From: Streptomyces blattellae
GTDB taxonomy: Bacteria > Actinomycetota > Actinomycetes > Streptomycetales > Streptomycetaceae
Direction: 5' to 3'
Length of the DNA stretch: 64,000 nucleotides
NCBI RefSeq assembly: GCF_009709555.1
Contig: NZ_WJBG01000112.1
Span: 206,229 to 270,228, forward strand
Below are positions 1-8,093 of the stretch, in pieces. Positions within the stretch are counted from its first letter, which is position 1; each line of letters begins with the position of its first letter. Position numbers and translations under genes: made by a program. A model generated the notes under the pieces. The model was not told the origin of the DNA. It did not search any database and was given only the letters and a program-made list of their open reading frames with translations.

Positions 1-261
1 GAGCGCACGGCCCACAGCACCTTCCGCCGTGTCCTTGTGCTCCTCCGCGGGGGGCGGCTGCTCGGAGAGGAGTGCAGCCGTCGGCACTCCTAACTCCTGG
101 GCGAGCGCGTACAGGATCGGCAGACTGGGCACTTTGAGGCCACGCTCGATCTGCGACAGGTAGTCAGGTGAGATGCCGACCAGGCCGGCGACGGCGTCCT
201 GGCGGCGACCGCCCCGATAGTGCCGGATCCTGTCCCCGATGGGGAGGTCCGCTGCAACCAT
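1..261 (-). CDS. XRE-family helix-turn-helix regulator, N-terminal part (runs off left edge)
   Basis: Reading from ATG at 261 on the minus strand gives 87 codons with no stop, so the gene continues beyond the window. Residues about 8-65 form a classic XRE/Cro HTH: RIRHYRGGRRQDAVAGLVGI, then SPDYLSQIERGLKVPSLPIL, then a YALAQELGVP helix. This is the usual N-terminus of Streptomyces regulators that pair the HTH with a long C-terminal domain (for example TPR or DUF5753), but that part is not visible. It is divergent from the HAD gene with an 80-bp gap. A rare TTA leucine codon at 91-93 makes translation likely dependent on the bldA tRNA. Family assignment is firm; target genes are unknown. Confidence 0.85.
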   Translation of the reverse strand, partial: MVAADLPIGDRIRHYRGGRRQDAVAGLVGISPDYLSQIERGLKVPSLPILYALAQELGVPTAALLSEQPPPAEEHKDTAEGAVGRAL

Positions 262-340
262 GTGCCTACTCCTCGCTCCTTGATACGAGCGTAGGGTGCC
301 CGCCAGGTGGGGAGGCCGGGGTCGTGCAAAGAGGGAGGCG

Positions 341-1012
341 ATGGTGCCGGAGTTGGTGCTGTGGGACATCGACCATACGCTGATGGCGACGCGAGGCTTC
401 GGCGGGGAGCTGTGGGCGCAGGCGTTCCGTCAGGTGACGGGCGTAGTGCTGCGGGAACAGGTGTCGGTGACCGGCTCGACAGAGCGAGTAATCCTTCGGG
501 AGACCGCTCGGCTGCACGACATCCGCTACCGTGACGACTTGTTCACCCGGTTCGCTGACGCGCTCGGAGCACTGCACGTCCGCCGCGCGGCCGAGCTGCG
601 GGAGCGGGGACACGCACTACCCGGCGCTGCGGCGGTTCTCGCTGCCCTTGAAGACCGGGGCGTACGGCAGTCGGTGGTGACCGGCAACATCCGCCAAGCC
701 GCCGAGGTGAAGCTCGCCACCTTCGGCCTGGACGGCTACATGCGACTCGACGAGGGCGCGTATGCCGAGGACGGCGAAGGCCGACCCGAGCTGTTGTGCG
801 CCGCTCTGAAGCGATCGGCCACGTCCCCGTCAGATGCGGTGTTTCTTGGGGACACACTTGCGGACGTTGCGGGCGGGCTGGAGGCCGGTGTTCGAGTGGT
901 AGCGGTCGCGACAGGCCGTACGTCTCCGAGTGACCTGAGTGCGGCCGGCGCCCATGTCGTGCTGGGTGGGCTGTCGGATACGGACCGGGCCCTCGCGGTG
1001 ATCGGTGGATGA
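341..1012 (+). CDS. HAD-family hydrolase (phosphoglycolate phosphatase-like)
   Basis: A 223-residue protein. Motif I is DIDHTL at residues 8-13 (nucleophile Asp plus acid/base Asp), motif II is VVTGN, and motif IV is FLGDTLADV near the C-terminus with a Lys in the GNIRQAAEVKL stretch. A helical cap domain separates motifs I and II, as in subclass I HAD phosphatases. The start at 341 is preferred over an upstream GTG because GAGGGAGGCG lies just before it and the HAD fold begins four residues in. It probably dephosphorylates a small phosphometabolite in the cytoplasm; the substrate cannot be read from sequence. It is followed by a GC-rich hairpin and is transcribed away from the XRE gene. Confidence 0.85.
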   Translation: MVPELVLWDIDHTLMATRGFGGELWAQAFRQVTGVVLREQVSVTGSTERVILRETARLHDIRYRDDLFTRFADALGALHVRRAAELRERGHALPGAAAVLAALEDRGVRQSVVTGNIRQAAEVKLATFGLDGYMRLDEGAYAEDGEGRPELLCAALKRSATSPSDAVFLGDTLADVAGGLEAGVRVVAVATGRTSPSDLSAAGAHVVLGGLSDTDRALAVIGG

Positions 1013-1018
1013 AGAAAG

Positions 1019-1052
1019 GGCCCCTCCCGTCGGAAGGCGGAAGAGGGGAGCC
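1019..1052 (+). terminator. Hairpin downstream of the HAD gene
   Basis: CCCCTC at 1021-1026 pairs with GAGGGG at 1043-1048 and is extended by GG/CC pairs around a small bulge. It starts seven bases after the HAD stop codon. There is no clear T-tract, which is usual for Streptomyces terminators. Confidence 0.5.
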
Positions 1053-1091
1053 ATTCTTGCCGCTGAAGTTCTCGGGCTGCCACGAACACAT

Positions 1092-1125
1092 CAGGGGTTG
1101 ACCTGTCTGTGCAGGTCAACCCCTG
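1092..1125. terminator. Strong perfect hairpin between HAD gene and tRNA-His
   Basis: CAGGGGTTGACCTG (1092-1105) is perfectly complementary to CAGGTCAACCCCTG (1112-1125) with a 6-nt loop. It lies just downstream of the 3' end of the minus-strand tRNA-His and so probably ends that transcript. It could also stop read-through from the HAD gene. Confidence 0.75.
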
Positions 1126-1134
1126 ATCATCAAG

Positions 1135-1208
1135 GGTGAGTGACGGGACTCGAACCCGCGACATCCTGGACCACAACCAGGTGCTCTACCAGCTGAGCTA
1201 CACCCACC
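1135..1208 (-). tRNA. tRNA-His (GTG anticodon)
   Basis: Read on the minus strand, the acceptor stem GTGGGTG (1207-1201) pairs with CACTCAC (1142-1136). The D arm contains TAGCTCAGCTGGTAGAGC. The anticodon arm CCTGG-TTGTGGT-CCAGG carries GTG, and the T arm is GCGGGTTCGAACCCGT. An encoded G at position -1 (1208) faces the discriminator C (1135), which is the identity element specific to histidine tRNAs. CCA is not encoded. The gene lies between HAD and orn. Confidence 0.96.
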
Positions 1209-1333
1209 ATGACCGGTGATTCGACGAATGTTCTCCCCGACCGGCCGAGAAAAAGTGTACAGGGTCCGAAGGGGTGCTCGCGCCTGGCTTTCGCCGTGCC
1301 TCGACGCGCGTCGGACGCGGACCCGTCACGCAC

Positions 1334-1936
1334 CTACTGAGCAGGCCGAACGTGCTTCGCGGCGATCGTCCTCGCCGTGTCCGAGTCGGGACCGGGCTGG
1401 GGGACGAAGATGGCCTCGCGGTAGTAGCGCAGTTCCGCGATGGACTCGCGGATGTCGGCGAGGGCGCGGTGGTTGCCGTTCTTCTCGGGGCTGTTGAAGT
1501 ACGCCCGGGGGTACCAGCGCCGGGCCAGCTCCTTGATCGACGAGACATCGACGATGCGGTAGTGGAGGTACTCCTCGACCTTCGGCATGTCCCGCAGGAG
1601 GAAACCGCGGTCGGTGCCGACGGAGTTGCCGCACAGCGGGGCCTTGCCGGGCTCCTTGACGTGTTCCCGGACGTAGGCGAGCACCTGCTCCTCGGCGTCC
1701 GCCAGTGTCGTACCGGCCGGGAGTTCATCGAGCAGTCCGGAGGCGGTGTGCATCTGACGCACCACTTCCGGCATCGTCTCCAGCGCGGAGTCCGGCGGCC
1801 GGATGACGATGTCGACACCCTCGCCGAGCACGTTCAGCTCGGAGTCGGTGACGAGGGCGGCCACCTCGATGAGCGCGTCGTCGGACAGCGAGAGGCCGGT
1901 CATCTCGCAGTCGATCCACACCATGCGATCGTTCAT
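1334..1936 (-). CDS. orn: Oligoribonuclease
   Basis: A 200-residue DEDDh-type 3'-5' exonuclease that degrades 2-5 nt RNA fragments, including pGpG, to mononucleotides in the cytoplasm. Visible motifs are ExoI DCEMTG (Asp9, Glu11), the ExoII region [11 protein letters not shown], and Exo[11 protein letters not shown] with catalytic His and Asp. Length matches the family (about 180-200). The ATG at 1936 is preceded by GGGTGG. It sits downstream of adpA in the same orientation, the conserved Streptomyces adpA-ornA arrangement. Loss of this enzyme in Streptomyces is known to impair growth and aerial development. Confidence 0.97.
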   Translation of the reverse strand: MNDRMVWIDCEMTGLSLSDDALIEVAALVTDSELNVLGEGVDIVIRPPDSALETMPEVVRQMHTASGLLDELPAGTTLADAEEQVLAYVREHVKEPGKAPLCGNSVGTDRGFLLRDMPKVEEYLHYRIVDVSSIKELARRWYPRAYFNSPEKNGNHRALADIRESIAELRYYREAIFVPQPGPDSDTARTIAAKHVRPAQ

Positions 1937-2133
1937 GCGACCACCCTAAAGCCGACGTCCGCTTATGGATGCCCCGCGGTGGCCCCGCGGTGCCCCGGGC
2001 TCACGCCGGGCGCGGTGGTGAGGGGCGGGCGGGCCCCCTCACCACCGCGGGTGTCCCGACCGCCGGCCTCTCCGTCGCGGGTGTCCCCGCCGCAGGCGCC
2101 CCGCCCCTCACCGCACGCTCACCATCCGCACGC

Positions 2134-3396
2134 TCACGATCCGCTGCGCTGTCCCGGCAACGTCGCTCGGCTGTTCGCGTACGCCTCGCGGACGTGTTCG
2201 CCGGAGGCGGTCGCCGCCAGGGACGGCGTCGGTCCGACCGCGCTCGCCGCCGGGGTACGGCGGGCCTGCATCGGCACCGGGCCGGGGGCCTCCGGATGGA
2301 GGGCGGGTGCCGGGCTCGGGGAGCCCGGTGAGCCGGTCCCGGCCGGCGCTCCGTCGGCGTCCGCCTGCTTCTCGCCCTGCGGCCTGCGCGCCCGGTACGC
2401 GGCCCGGTACGCCGCCGGCGACGAGCCGAGCTGGCGGCGGAAGTGCCCGCGCAGCGCCACCGGGGAACGGAAGCCGCAGCGGCCCGCGACCTCGTCCACC
2501 GAGTAGTCCGACGTCTCCAGCAGGCGCTGTGCCTGGAGGACCCGCTGGGTGATCAGCCACTGGAGCGGGGCCGAACCCGTCAGGGAGCGGAACCGGCGGT
2601 CGAACGTACGACGGCTCATGTACGCGCGCGCGGCGAGCGTCTCCACGTCGAACTGCTCGTGGAGATGCTCCAGTGCCCAGGCGACGACCTCGGCGAGCGG
2701 GTCGGCGCCGATCTCCTCTGGTAAAGATCGATCGAGGTAGCGCTCCTGGCCGCCGCTCCGGCGCGGCGGGACCACCAGGCGCCGGGCGAGCGCGCCCGCC
2801 GCCTCGTTGCCGTGGTCCGTCCGCACGATGTGCAGGCACAGGTCGATTCCGGCCGCGGTGCCCGCGGAGGTCAGTACGTCGCCGTCGTCCACGAACAGTT
2901 CCCGTGGGTCGACGTGCACCGACGGATAGCGCTTGGCCAGCGTCGGCGCGTACATCCAGTGTGTTGTCGCGGGGCGGCCGTCCAGCAGGCCCGCCGCCGC
3001 GAGAACGAACGCGCCTGTGCACAGCCCGACGATGCGGGCGCCCTCCTCGTGTGCCCGGCGGAGTGCGTCGAGCGCCTCCTCCGGTGGCGGGGAAGTGATC
3101 GAGCGCCAGGCGGGCACGACGACCGTGCCCGCCCGCGAGATCGCTTCCAGGCCATGCGGCGCGGTGAGCTCCAGGCCCCCCGTGGTCCGCAGCGGTCCTT
3201 CTTCGCCACCGCACACCAGCAGTCGGTAGCGCGGCACGCCGGCGTCCTGGCGGTCGATTCCGAACACCGACAGCGGTATGGAACTCTCGAAGATGGGACC
3301 GCCGCTGAACAGCAGCACCGCGACGATCTCCTTGCGGCGTCGCCCGGAAAGTTTCCGGGCCGCGGCTTCCGGCGCGGCAGTGGAGTCGTGGCTCAT
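2134..3396 (-). CDS. adpA: AdpA, AraC-family master regulator of development and secondary metabolism
   Basis: A 420-residue protein. The N-terminal DJ-1/PfpI-like dimerisation domain covers about residues 25-210 and includes GLCTGAFVLA and the TSAGTAAGIDLCLHI stretch. The AraC/XylS double HTH covers about 230-330 (LAARAYMSRRTFDRRF, then VAGRCGFRSPVALRGHF), followed by a Pro/Ala-rich tail. In Streptomyces AdpA controls aerial mycelium, secreted proteases and antibiotic clusters. A TTA codon at 2722-2724 (Leu225, in RSLPEE), located in the linker between the two domains as in known adpA genes, makes translation depend on bldA tRNA. GAGGGGGGC precedes the ATG at 3396. The neighbouring orn and the long upstream region are typical of the locus. 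Confidence 0.96.
   Translation of the reverse strand: MSHDSTAAPEAAARKLSGRRRKEIVAVLLFSGGPIFESSIPLSVFGIDRQDAGVPRYRLLVCGGEEGPLRTTGGLELTAPHGLEAISRAGTVVVPAWRSITSPPPEEALDALRRAHEEGARIVGLCTGAFVLAAAGLLDGRPATTHWMYAPTLAKRYPSVHVDPRELFVDDGDVLTSAGTAAGIDLCLHIVRTDHGNEAAGALARRLVVPPRRSGGQERYLDRSLPEEIGADPLAEVVAWALEHLHEQFDVETLAARAYMSRRTFDRRFRSLTGSAPLQWLITQRVLQAQRLLETSDYSVDEVAGRCGFRSPVALRGHFRRQLGSSPAAYRAAYRARRPQGEKQADADGAPAGTGSPGSPSPAPALHPEAPGPVPMQARRTPAASAVGPTPSLAATASGEHVREAYANSRATLPGQRSGS
2722..2724 (-). promoter_or_regulatory. TTA leucine codon in adpA (bldA-dependent translational control)
   Basis: The triplet taa on the plus strand is an in-frame TTA on the coding strand, between the DJ-1 and AraC domains. 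In Streptomyces the only tRNA reading UUA efficiently is encoded by bldA, which links AdpA synthesis to developmental stage. Confidence 0.9.
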
Positions 3397-3774
3397 ACTG
3401 CTAAGCCCCCCTCGGTGGTCGCGGCTCCTCGGTTGTGTCGCTCCTGCACGTTTCCCCTCGGTCCTGCACGAGTCCCCCGCCGTAAGACAGTCAAGATCGA
3501 ATCTACTGCGTCCCGTGGTGCCCGGGTGACCAGTTCAGCACCCGGCACATTGTCGACTTGGCAACTTGGCGTAAAGCATTCGATCACGAAGCGTTGCACT
3601 CGCAGGCCGCGCAGGGAAGTGCGCCTTGTCGCAGTGGCCAATCCCTGTAGGGTGCGCACGCCCTCTGCGGCCCTTTCGGTGCAGGTGGAACGGGGTGTGG
3701 GGGGTGCTTCGGACCGGGGATGCGCGGTGGTCAGAAGTTGGCTGAAAAGAAGCGGTTGGGGGTATGGAAACAGG
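3397..3774. promoter_or_regulatory. Long adpA upstream region
   Basis: These 378 bases contain no convincing gene. They separate adpA from the stop codon of a small membrane-protein gene on the same strand. The locus is known in other Streptomyces for a long, multiply regulated promoter and leader. I could not assign specific operators or a -10/-35 pair from sequence alone. Confidence 0.6.
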
Positions 3775-4095
3775 TCAGTCGACCGGTGAGTTTCCCCCAG
3801 TGTGACGTCCGCCCCTGTGGGCACCCGTGCCGCTCCTGTGGTGGCGGCCCCGGTGCGGTGCCGGTTCGTCGGTGAGCGGCCGGGCGGCGCCGCGCTCGGA
3901 CTGGCGCAGCAGAATCCGGCAGACGGCGGTGACGGCCGCCAGGCCGAGCGCCGTGCCGGTCGCGCCGGCGAGGGAGGTGCCGTACACGAGGAGGACGACG
4001 GGGACGAGTACACAGCTGAAGGCCGCCCAGCGGACCACGTCGGTGGCGGTGTCCTGGGAGTGGGGGGACTCGGGGGTGGAACGTGGGCCGGACAT
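3775..4095 (-). CDS. Small two-helix membrane protein upstream of adpA
   Basis: A 106-residue protein from ATG at 4095, with GGGAG seven bases upstream. An earlier in-frame ATG at 4230 is possible but lacks a ribosome-binding site. Two hydrophobic segments lie at about residues 23-42 (WAAFSCVLVPVVLLVYGTSL) and 46-63. They are followed by a charged, His/Arg/Gly-rich cytoplasmic-looking tail. No enzyme motif is visible. Position beside adpA suggests a conserved Streptomyces gene of unknown role. Function is not assigned. Confidence 0.65.
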   Translation of the reverse strand: MSGPRSTPESPHSQDTATDVVRWAAFSCVLVPVVLLVYGTSLAGATGTALGLAAVTAVCRILLRQSERGAARPLTDEPAPHRGRHHRSGTGAHRGGRHTGGNSPVD

Positions 4096-4408
4096 TGCGT
4101 GCTCCCGGTGTCGGTCGGTCGCCGGGTTCAACGCGTGTTCGAGGTGTCGGTCACTGTACGTGCTGCTTCGGCCTTGCGCGGGCCCGGTAAGTGAATGGCG
4201 TGCAAACCGCCTGTACGGCGCAGCAACCATTGCGTAACGGGCGTGGCCTCGTGCATGCTCCCTGAAACCCCCGCGGAGGTCGCGCGGGACCTGGGCTAAG
4301 GAGGCGTGCCGCCGTACCCTTGGGGTATGGGGTGGGAAGATGATTCCCGGACACAGCTCCGTTGCACACTGTCGTCCCTCCCAAAAGGATCACAACGCCG
4401 AGACAGCC

Positions 4409-4936
4409 ATGGCCGGTCACGAATTCTTCGAACCCGCGGACCGCAAGCGGCCGGTCGCCGACCATACGGCGGCCGAGCCCCTGGCGGCCGAAGAGCCACG
4501 CCATTCCTGCGATCCCGCTTTCAAGCACGGCGTCGTCGTCGGCTTCGACGGCTCCACATCGAGTGAACGCGCCCTCGCGTACGCCATCGGCATGGCCCAT
4601 CGCTCCGGGTCCGCCCTGATCATCGTCCATGTGGCCAACCGGCTGCCCACCACCGTGTGGGCCGGCTGCGAGCCGCCCGTCTTCGTCGACGTCCCGGACC
4701 ATCGCACCGAGGTACTCGGCCTGGAACTCGCCTGCGCGGACTATCTCGCCGAAGTTCCCTGGATCCTCGTCGAGCGCGGCGGCGACATCTGCCATGAACT
4801 CGAAGAGGTCGGGCAGGAGTACGAGGCGGACGCGATCGTCGTCGGGTCCACGCAGGGCATCGTCGGACGGATCTTCGGGTCCGTCGCCGGGCGGCTCGCC
4901 AAGCGCGCCAAGCGGCCTGTCGTCGTCATTCCGTAA
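4409..4936 (+). CDS. Universal stress protein (UspA family)
   Basis: A 175-residue protein from ATG at 4409 (MAGHEF). An upstream in-frame ATG at 4340 would add 23 residues. A charged N-terminal extension of about 36 residues precedes a single UspA domain. It begins GVVVGFDGSTSSERALAYAI, continues with LIIVHVANRL, and ends with the nucleotide-binding signature VVGSTQGIVGRIFGSVAGRL followed by VVVIP. The G-2x-G-9x-G-S/T pattern indicates an ATP-binding subclass. Such proteins act in the cytoplasm during stress or stationary phase; the target here is unknown. No good SD is seen directly before 4409 (AAAGGA lies about 20 nt away), so the start is uncertain. Confidence 0.85.
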   Translation: MAGHEFFEPADRKRPVADHTAAEPLAAEEPRHSCDPAFKHGVVVGFDGSTSSERALAYAIGMAHRSGSALIIVHVANRLPTTVWAGCEPPVFVDVPDHRTEVLGLELACADYLAEVPWILVERGGDICHELEEVGQEYEADAIVVGSTQGIVGRIFGSVAGRLAKRAKRPVVVIP

Positions 4937-5086
4937 CTCGCGGTTTTCCCAGGTGGGATGTGGAGTTCGCGCGGCCGGACCCCTTTGCGCGGAGCGTAAA
5001 ACTACTCGTGCGTAGAGGTGTTTGTGCCCTTGTGAAGGGCATATACCGGTCACCGCGCAACTGCACATGCATGAAGGGAGCCCGCC

Positions 5087-5653
5087 GTGGACAACGACGT
5101 CTCTGCGGGAAGCGGAATCACTACCGTGGTCGGCCGACTCGCCCTGGGCATCACCCTGTTGGCCTTCGGGCTGGGGTACACCGATGTGATCGACGGCGTG
5201 ACGGCTGCTGACGCCGTATCAATCGCCCAGTACGTGGGCGGCATCGCCCTTTTCGTAGCCGGCCTGATGGCCTTCCGGGACCGGGACTCCGTCGGTGGTA
5301 CGGCGTTCTCGGCGCTCGGTGCGCTCTGGTTCACCTGGGCCGTCTCCGCCGACGCCCAGGTCTCCGCCAACGCCGCGGGGTTGTTCCTGCTGCTGTTCGC
5401 CCTGGTGGCGCTGACCCTTGCCCTCGCCGGTGGCGATCAGCTCGGTCAGGGGATGTACGGGTTGTTCTTCGTCGCCCTGGTGCTCATGGCTATCGCCAAT
5501 TTCGGTGACAGTGACGGGCTTGCCAAGGTGGGTGGCTGGTTCGCCGTCGCGGCGGGGGCGGTGGCCTGGTATGCCGCTACGGCAGCGCTGGCTCACTGGC
5601 CGACTGCCCTTCCGCGACGTGCTGCCGGCCGGGGCGTGACGGCCCACGGCTAG
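5087..5653 (+). CDS. GPR1/FUN34/YaaH-family acetate/succinate transporter
   Basis: A 188-residue integral membrane protein with about six hydrophobic helices. The pattern follows YaaH (SatP): GGIALFVAGLMAFRDRDSVG, then GTAFSALGALWFTWAV, then FVALVLMAIANFGDSDGLAK and VGGWFAVAAGAVAWYAATAA. The family's N-terminal NPAPLGL-type signature is not obvious, so assignment rests on the overall pattern. GTG at 5087 follows a good AAGGGAG. It likely takes up acetate or other short monocarboxylates across the cytoplasmic membrane. It is converging on glmS with a shared hairpin between them. Confidence 0.75.
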   Translation: MDNDVSAGSGITTVVGRLALGITLLAFGLGYTDVIDGVTAADAVSIAQYVGGIALFVAGLMAFRDRDSVGGTAFSALGALWFTWAVSADAQVSANAAGLFLLLFALVALTLALAGGDQLGQGMYGLFFVALVLMAIANFGDSDGLAKVGGWFAVAAGAVAWYAATAALAHWPTALPRRAAGRGVTAHG

Positions 5654-5691
5654 CTGCGCAGGCTGGGGGTGGGCGGCCCCCGGCTCATGGG

Positions 5692-5729
5692 CGGCCCCCC
5701 GGTGCATGGTGGCAGCACGTGGGGGGCCG
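5692..5729. terminator. Hairpin between convergent YaaH gene and glmS
   Basis: CGGCCCCCC (5692-5700) pairs with GGGGGGCCG (5721-5729). The loop itself contains GTGC/GCAC pairing, and a T-rich run follows on the plus strand. The location between two convergent genes suits a bidirectional terminator. Confidence 0.65.
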
Positions 5730-5824
5730 TTCTCGTTCTTGCGCCTGAACCGGCGCCGCTCTCGCGGACGTGGTTGCTCGCCGCGAGGGTCTCTCAATTG
5801 TCGCCTCGGTGGGTGGGGGGATTT

Positions 5825-7642
5825 CTACTCGACCGTCACCGACTTTGCGAGGTTCCTGGGCTTGTCGATGTCCCTGCCGAGGGCCAATGCCGTGTGGTAG
5901 GCCAGGAGTTGGAGGGGGATGCCCATCAGGATCGGGTCCAGTTCGTCCTCGTTCTTCGGGACCGTGATCGTCTGGTCGGCCTTCTCCTGGTGCTGGTGGG
6001 CCACCGCGAGGATCTTGCCGCTGCGGGCCTTGATCTCCTCCAGGGCGGCGCGGTTCTTCTCCAGGAGGTCGTCGTCGGGGACGATGGCGACCGTGGGGAG
6101 GGCGGGCTCGATCAGGGCGAGCGGGCCGTGCTTCAACTCCGAGGCGGGGTAGGCCTCCGCGTGGATGTAGGAGACCTCCTTGAGCTTCAGCGAGGCCTCG
6201 CGGGCGACCGGGTAGCCGCGGACACGGCCGATGAAGAGCATCGAGCGGGCCTCGGCGTACTGCCGGGCCAGCTTCTCGATCTCGCCCTCCTGCTCCATGA
6301 TCTCGGCGATCTGGGCGGGGAGCTTGCGCAGGCCCTCGATGATGCGCTTGCCGTCGCGGACCGAGAGGTCGCGGGTGCGGCCGAGGTGGAGCGCGAGGAG
6401 GGCGAACGCCACCGTCGTGTTCGTGAAGCACTTCGTCGAGACCACGCAGACCTCCGGGCCCGCGTGCACATAGATGCCGCCGTCCGCCTCGCGGGCGATC
6501 GCCGAGCCGACGACGTTCACCACGCCCAGCACCCTCGCGCCCTTGCGCTTCAGCTCCTGGACGGCGGCCAGGACGTCGTACGTCTCACCGGACTGGGAGA
6601 CCGCGACGTACAGGGTGTCGGGGTCGACGACCGCGTTGCGGTAGCGGAACTCGGAGGCGGGCTCGGCGTCCGCGGGGATGCGGGCCAGCTCCTCGATCAT
6701 CTGGGCGCCGATCATGCCCGCGTGGTACGAGGTGCCGCAGCCGAGGATCTTCACGCGGCGGATCTGGCGGGCCTCGCGGGCGTCCAGGTTCAGGCCGCCG
6801 AGGTGCACGGTGGAGAAGCGGTCGTCGATGCGGCCGCGCAGGACGCGGTCCACGGCGTCGGCCTGCTCGTGGATCTCCTTGTGCATGTAGGTGTCGTGGC
6901 CGCCCATGTCGTAGGAGGCGGCCTCCCACTCGACGGTGGTGGGCTCGGCCGTGGTGCGGGTGCCCTCCGTCGTGTACGTGCGGAAGTCGTCGGCCTTGAG
7001 GGTGGCCATCTCGCCGTCGTCCAGCGTCACTATCTGCCGCGTGTGGGCGACCAGGGCGGCGATGTCCGACGCCACGAACATCTCCTTCTCGCCGATGCCG
7101 AGGACGACCGGGGAGCCGTTGCGGGCGACGACGATGCGGTCGGGGAAGTCGGCGTGCAGGACGGCGATGCCGTAGGTGCCCTCGATGACCCGCAGGGTGT
7201 CGCGGACCTTGTCCTCCAGCTTGTCCGCCTGTGCGCGGGCGATCAGGTGGACGAGGACCTCGGTGTCGGTCTCGGAGAGGAACTCGACGCCGTCGGCCTC
7301 CAGCTTGCGGCGCAGGTCGGAGGCGTTGTCGATGATGCCGTTGTGGACGACGGCGACCTTGCCCTCGGCGTCGAGGTGCGGGTGGGCGTTCACGTCGGAG
7401 GGGGCGCCGTGGGTGGCCCAGCGGGTGTGGGCGATGCCGGTGGTGCCCTTGAAGCGGGCCGGCACCTTGGCTTCCAGGTCGCGGACCCGGCCCTTGGCCT
7501 TGACCGTCTTCAGGCCGGCGGACTTGGGGGTGGTCACGACGATGCCGGCGGAGTCGTAGCCCCGGTACTCCAGACGCTGGAGGCCCTCCAGGAGCAGGGG
7601 GGCGACATCACGCTTGCCGATGTATCCGACAATTCCACACAT
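5825..7642 (-). CDS. glmS: Glutamine--fructose-6-phosphate aminotransferase
   Basis: A 605-residue full-length GlmS. It makes glucosamine-6-phosphate from fructose-6-phosphate and glutamine, the first step toward UDP-GlcNAc for peptidoglycan. After Met removal Cys2 (MCGIVGYIG) is the N-terminal nucleophile of the class-II glutaminase domain (to about residue 220). Two SIS isomerase domains follow, with CGTSYHAG, SQSGETYD and the C-terminal LAKSVTVE. It is preceded by a small gene 12 bp upstream on the same strand, so the two are probably co-transcribed. Confidence 0.97.
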   Translation of the reverse strand: MCGIVGYIGKRDVAPLLLEGLQRLEYRGYDSAGIVVTTPKSAGLKTVKAKGRVRDLEAKVPARFKGTTGIAHTRWATHGAPSDVNAHPHLDAEGKVAVVHNGIIDNASDLRRKLEADGVEFLSETDTEVLVHLIARAQADKLEDKVRDTLRVIEGTYGIAVLHADFPDRIVVARNGSPVVLGIGEKEMFVASDIAALVAHTRQIVTLDDGEMATLKADDFRTYTTEGTRTTAEPTTVEWEAASYDMGGHDTYMHKEIHEQADAVDRVLRGRIDDRFSTVHLGGLNLDAREARQIRRVKILGCGTSYHAGMIGAQMIEELARIPADAEPASEFRYRNAVVDPDTLYVAVSQSGETYDVLAAVQELKRKGARVLGVVNVVGSAIAREADGGIYVHAGPEVCVVSTKCFTNTTVAFALLALHLGRTRDLSVRDGKRIIEGLRKLPAQIAEIMEQEGEIEKLARQYAEARSMLFIGRVRGYPVAREASLKLKEVSYIHAEAYPASELKHGPLALIEPALPTVAIVPDDDLLEKNRAALEEIKARSGKILAVAHQHQEKADQTITVPKNEDELDPILMGIPLQLLAYHTALALGRDIDKPRNLAKSVTVE

Positions 7643-7654
7643 GTAGAGGTATTC

Positions 7655-7912
7655 CTAGCCGTAGACGATGCGGCGCAGCTGCCGGAGTGTCAGTTCCGGC
7701 GGTGCTACCGCCCTGTATGTGAGGTCCGCCTCGATCCGGTTGAAGATCTCCGAGTTCACCAGGCCCCGGGCCTGCAGCTCACGGTGGCGGCGACGGACGT
7801 AGTCCTCGGTCGTCTCGTCGAAGTAGGCGAGCACGTCCTGGATCACGCGCAGCGCCTCGCCTCGGTTGAGGGGCGTGGAGCGCGTCAGATGATCAACGAG
7901 TTCGTCGTGCAC
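7655..7912 (-). CDS. Small conserved protein upstream of glmS
   Basis: An 85-residue soluble protein. GTG at 7912 is chosen because AGGATC lies eight bases upstream and the sequence becomes well structured and charged from there (HDELVDHLTRSTPLNRGEAL onward). It is mostly helical, with a basic RRRHRELQARG segment and C-terminal LTLRQLRRIVYG. No catalytic motif is recognised. Spacing of 12 bp to glmS implies one transcript. It could be a small nucleic-acid-binding or accessory protein; function is not assigned. Confidence 0.7.
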   Translation of the reverse strand: MHDELVDHLTRSTPLNRGEALRVIQDVLAYFDETTEDYVRRRHRELQARGLVNSEIFNRIEADLTYRAVAPPELTLRQLRRIVYG

Positions 7913-8093
7913 CCGGTAGATCCTGGGGTATCGGCGGCACTTTCGCAAGAATCCTGCCCGATATCGGGCAACGGCCTGGCAGTGACCTGTTGAAGCTCTT
8001 TGGGGAACGATGAAACTGTCATGAGCACCTGTTCGTGCGCTGTCCATCCGGGAGCACTCGGCCCGTTGCCCAAGGGGACGAGTTTCAGTCGTC

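Noticed and set aside
5026..5040. Riboswitch-like hairpin upstream of the YaaH gene
   Set aside because: Only a 6-bp stem (GCCCTT/AAGGGC) with no conserved aptamer pattern.
5669..7993. A 774-codon open frame on the plus strand
   Set aside because: It is antisense to glmS, rich in Val/Asp/Gly/Leu repeats with no domain, a normal artefact of high-GC third positions.
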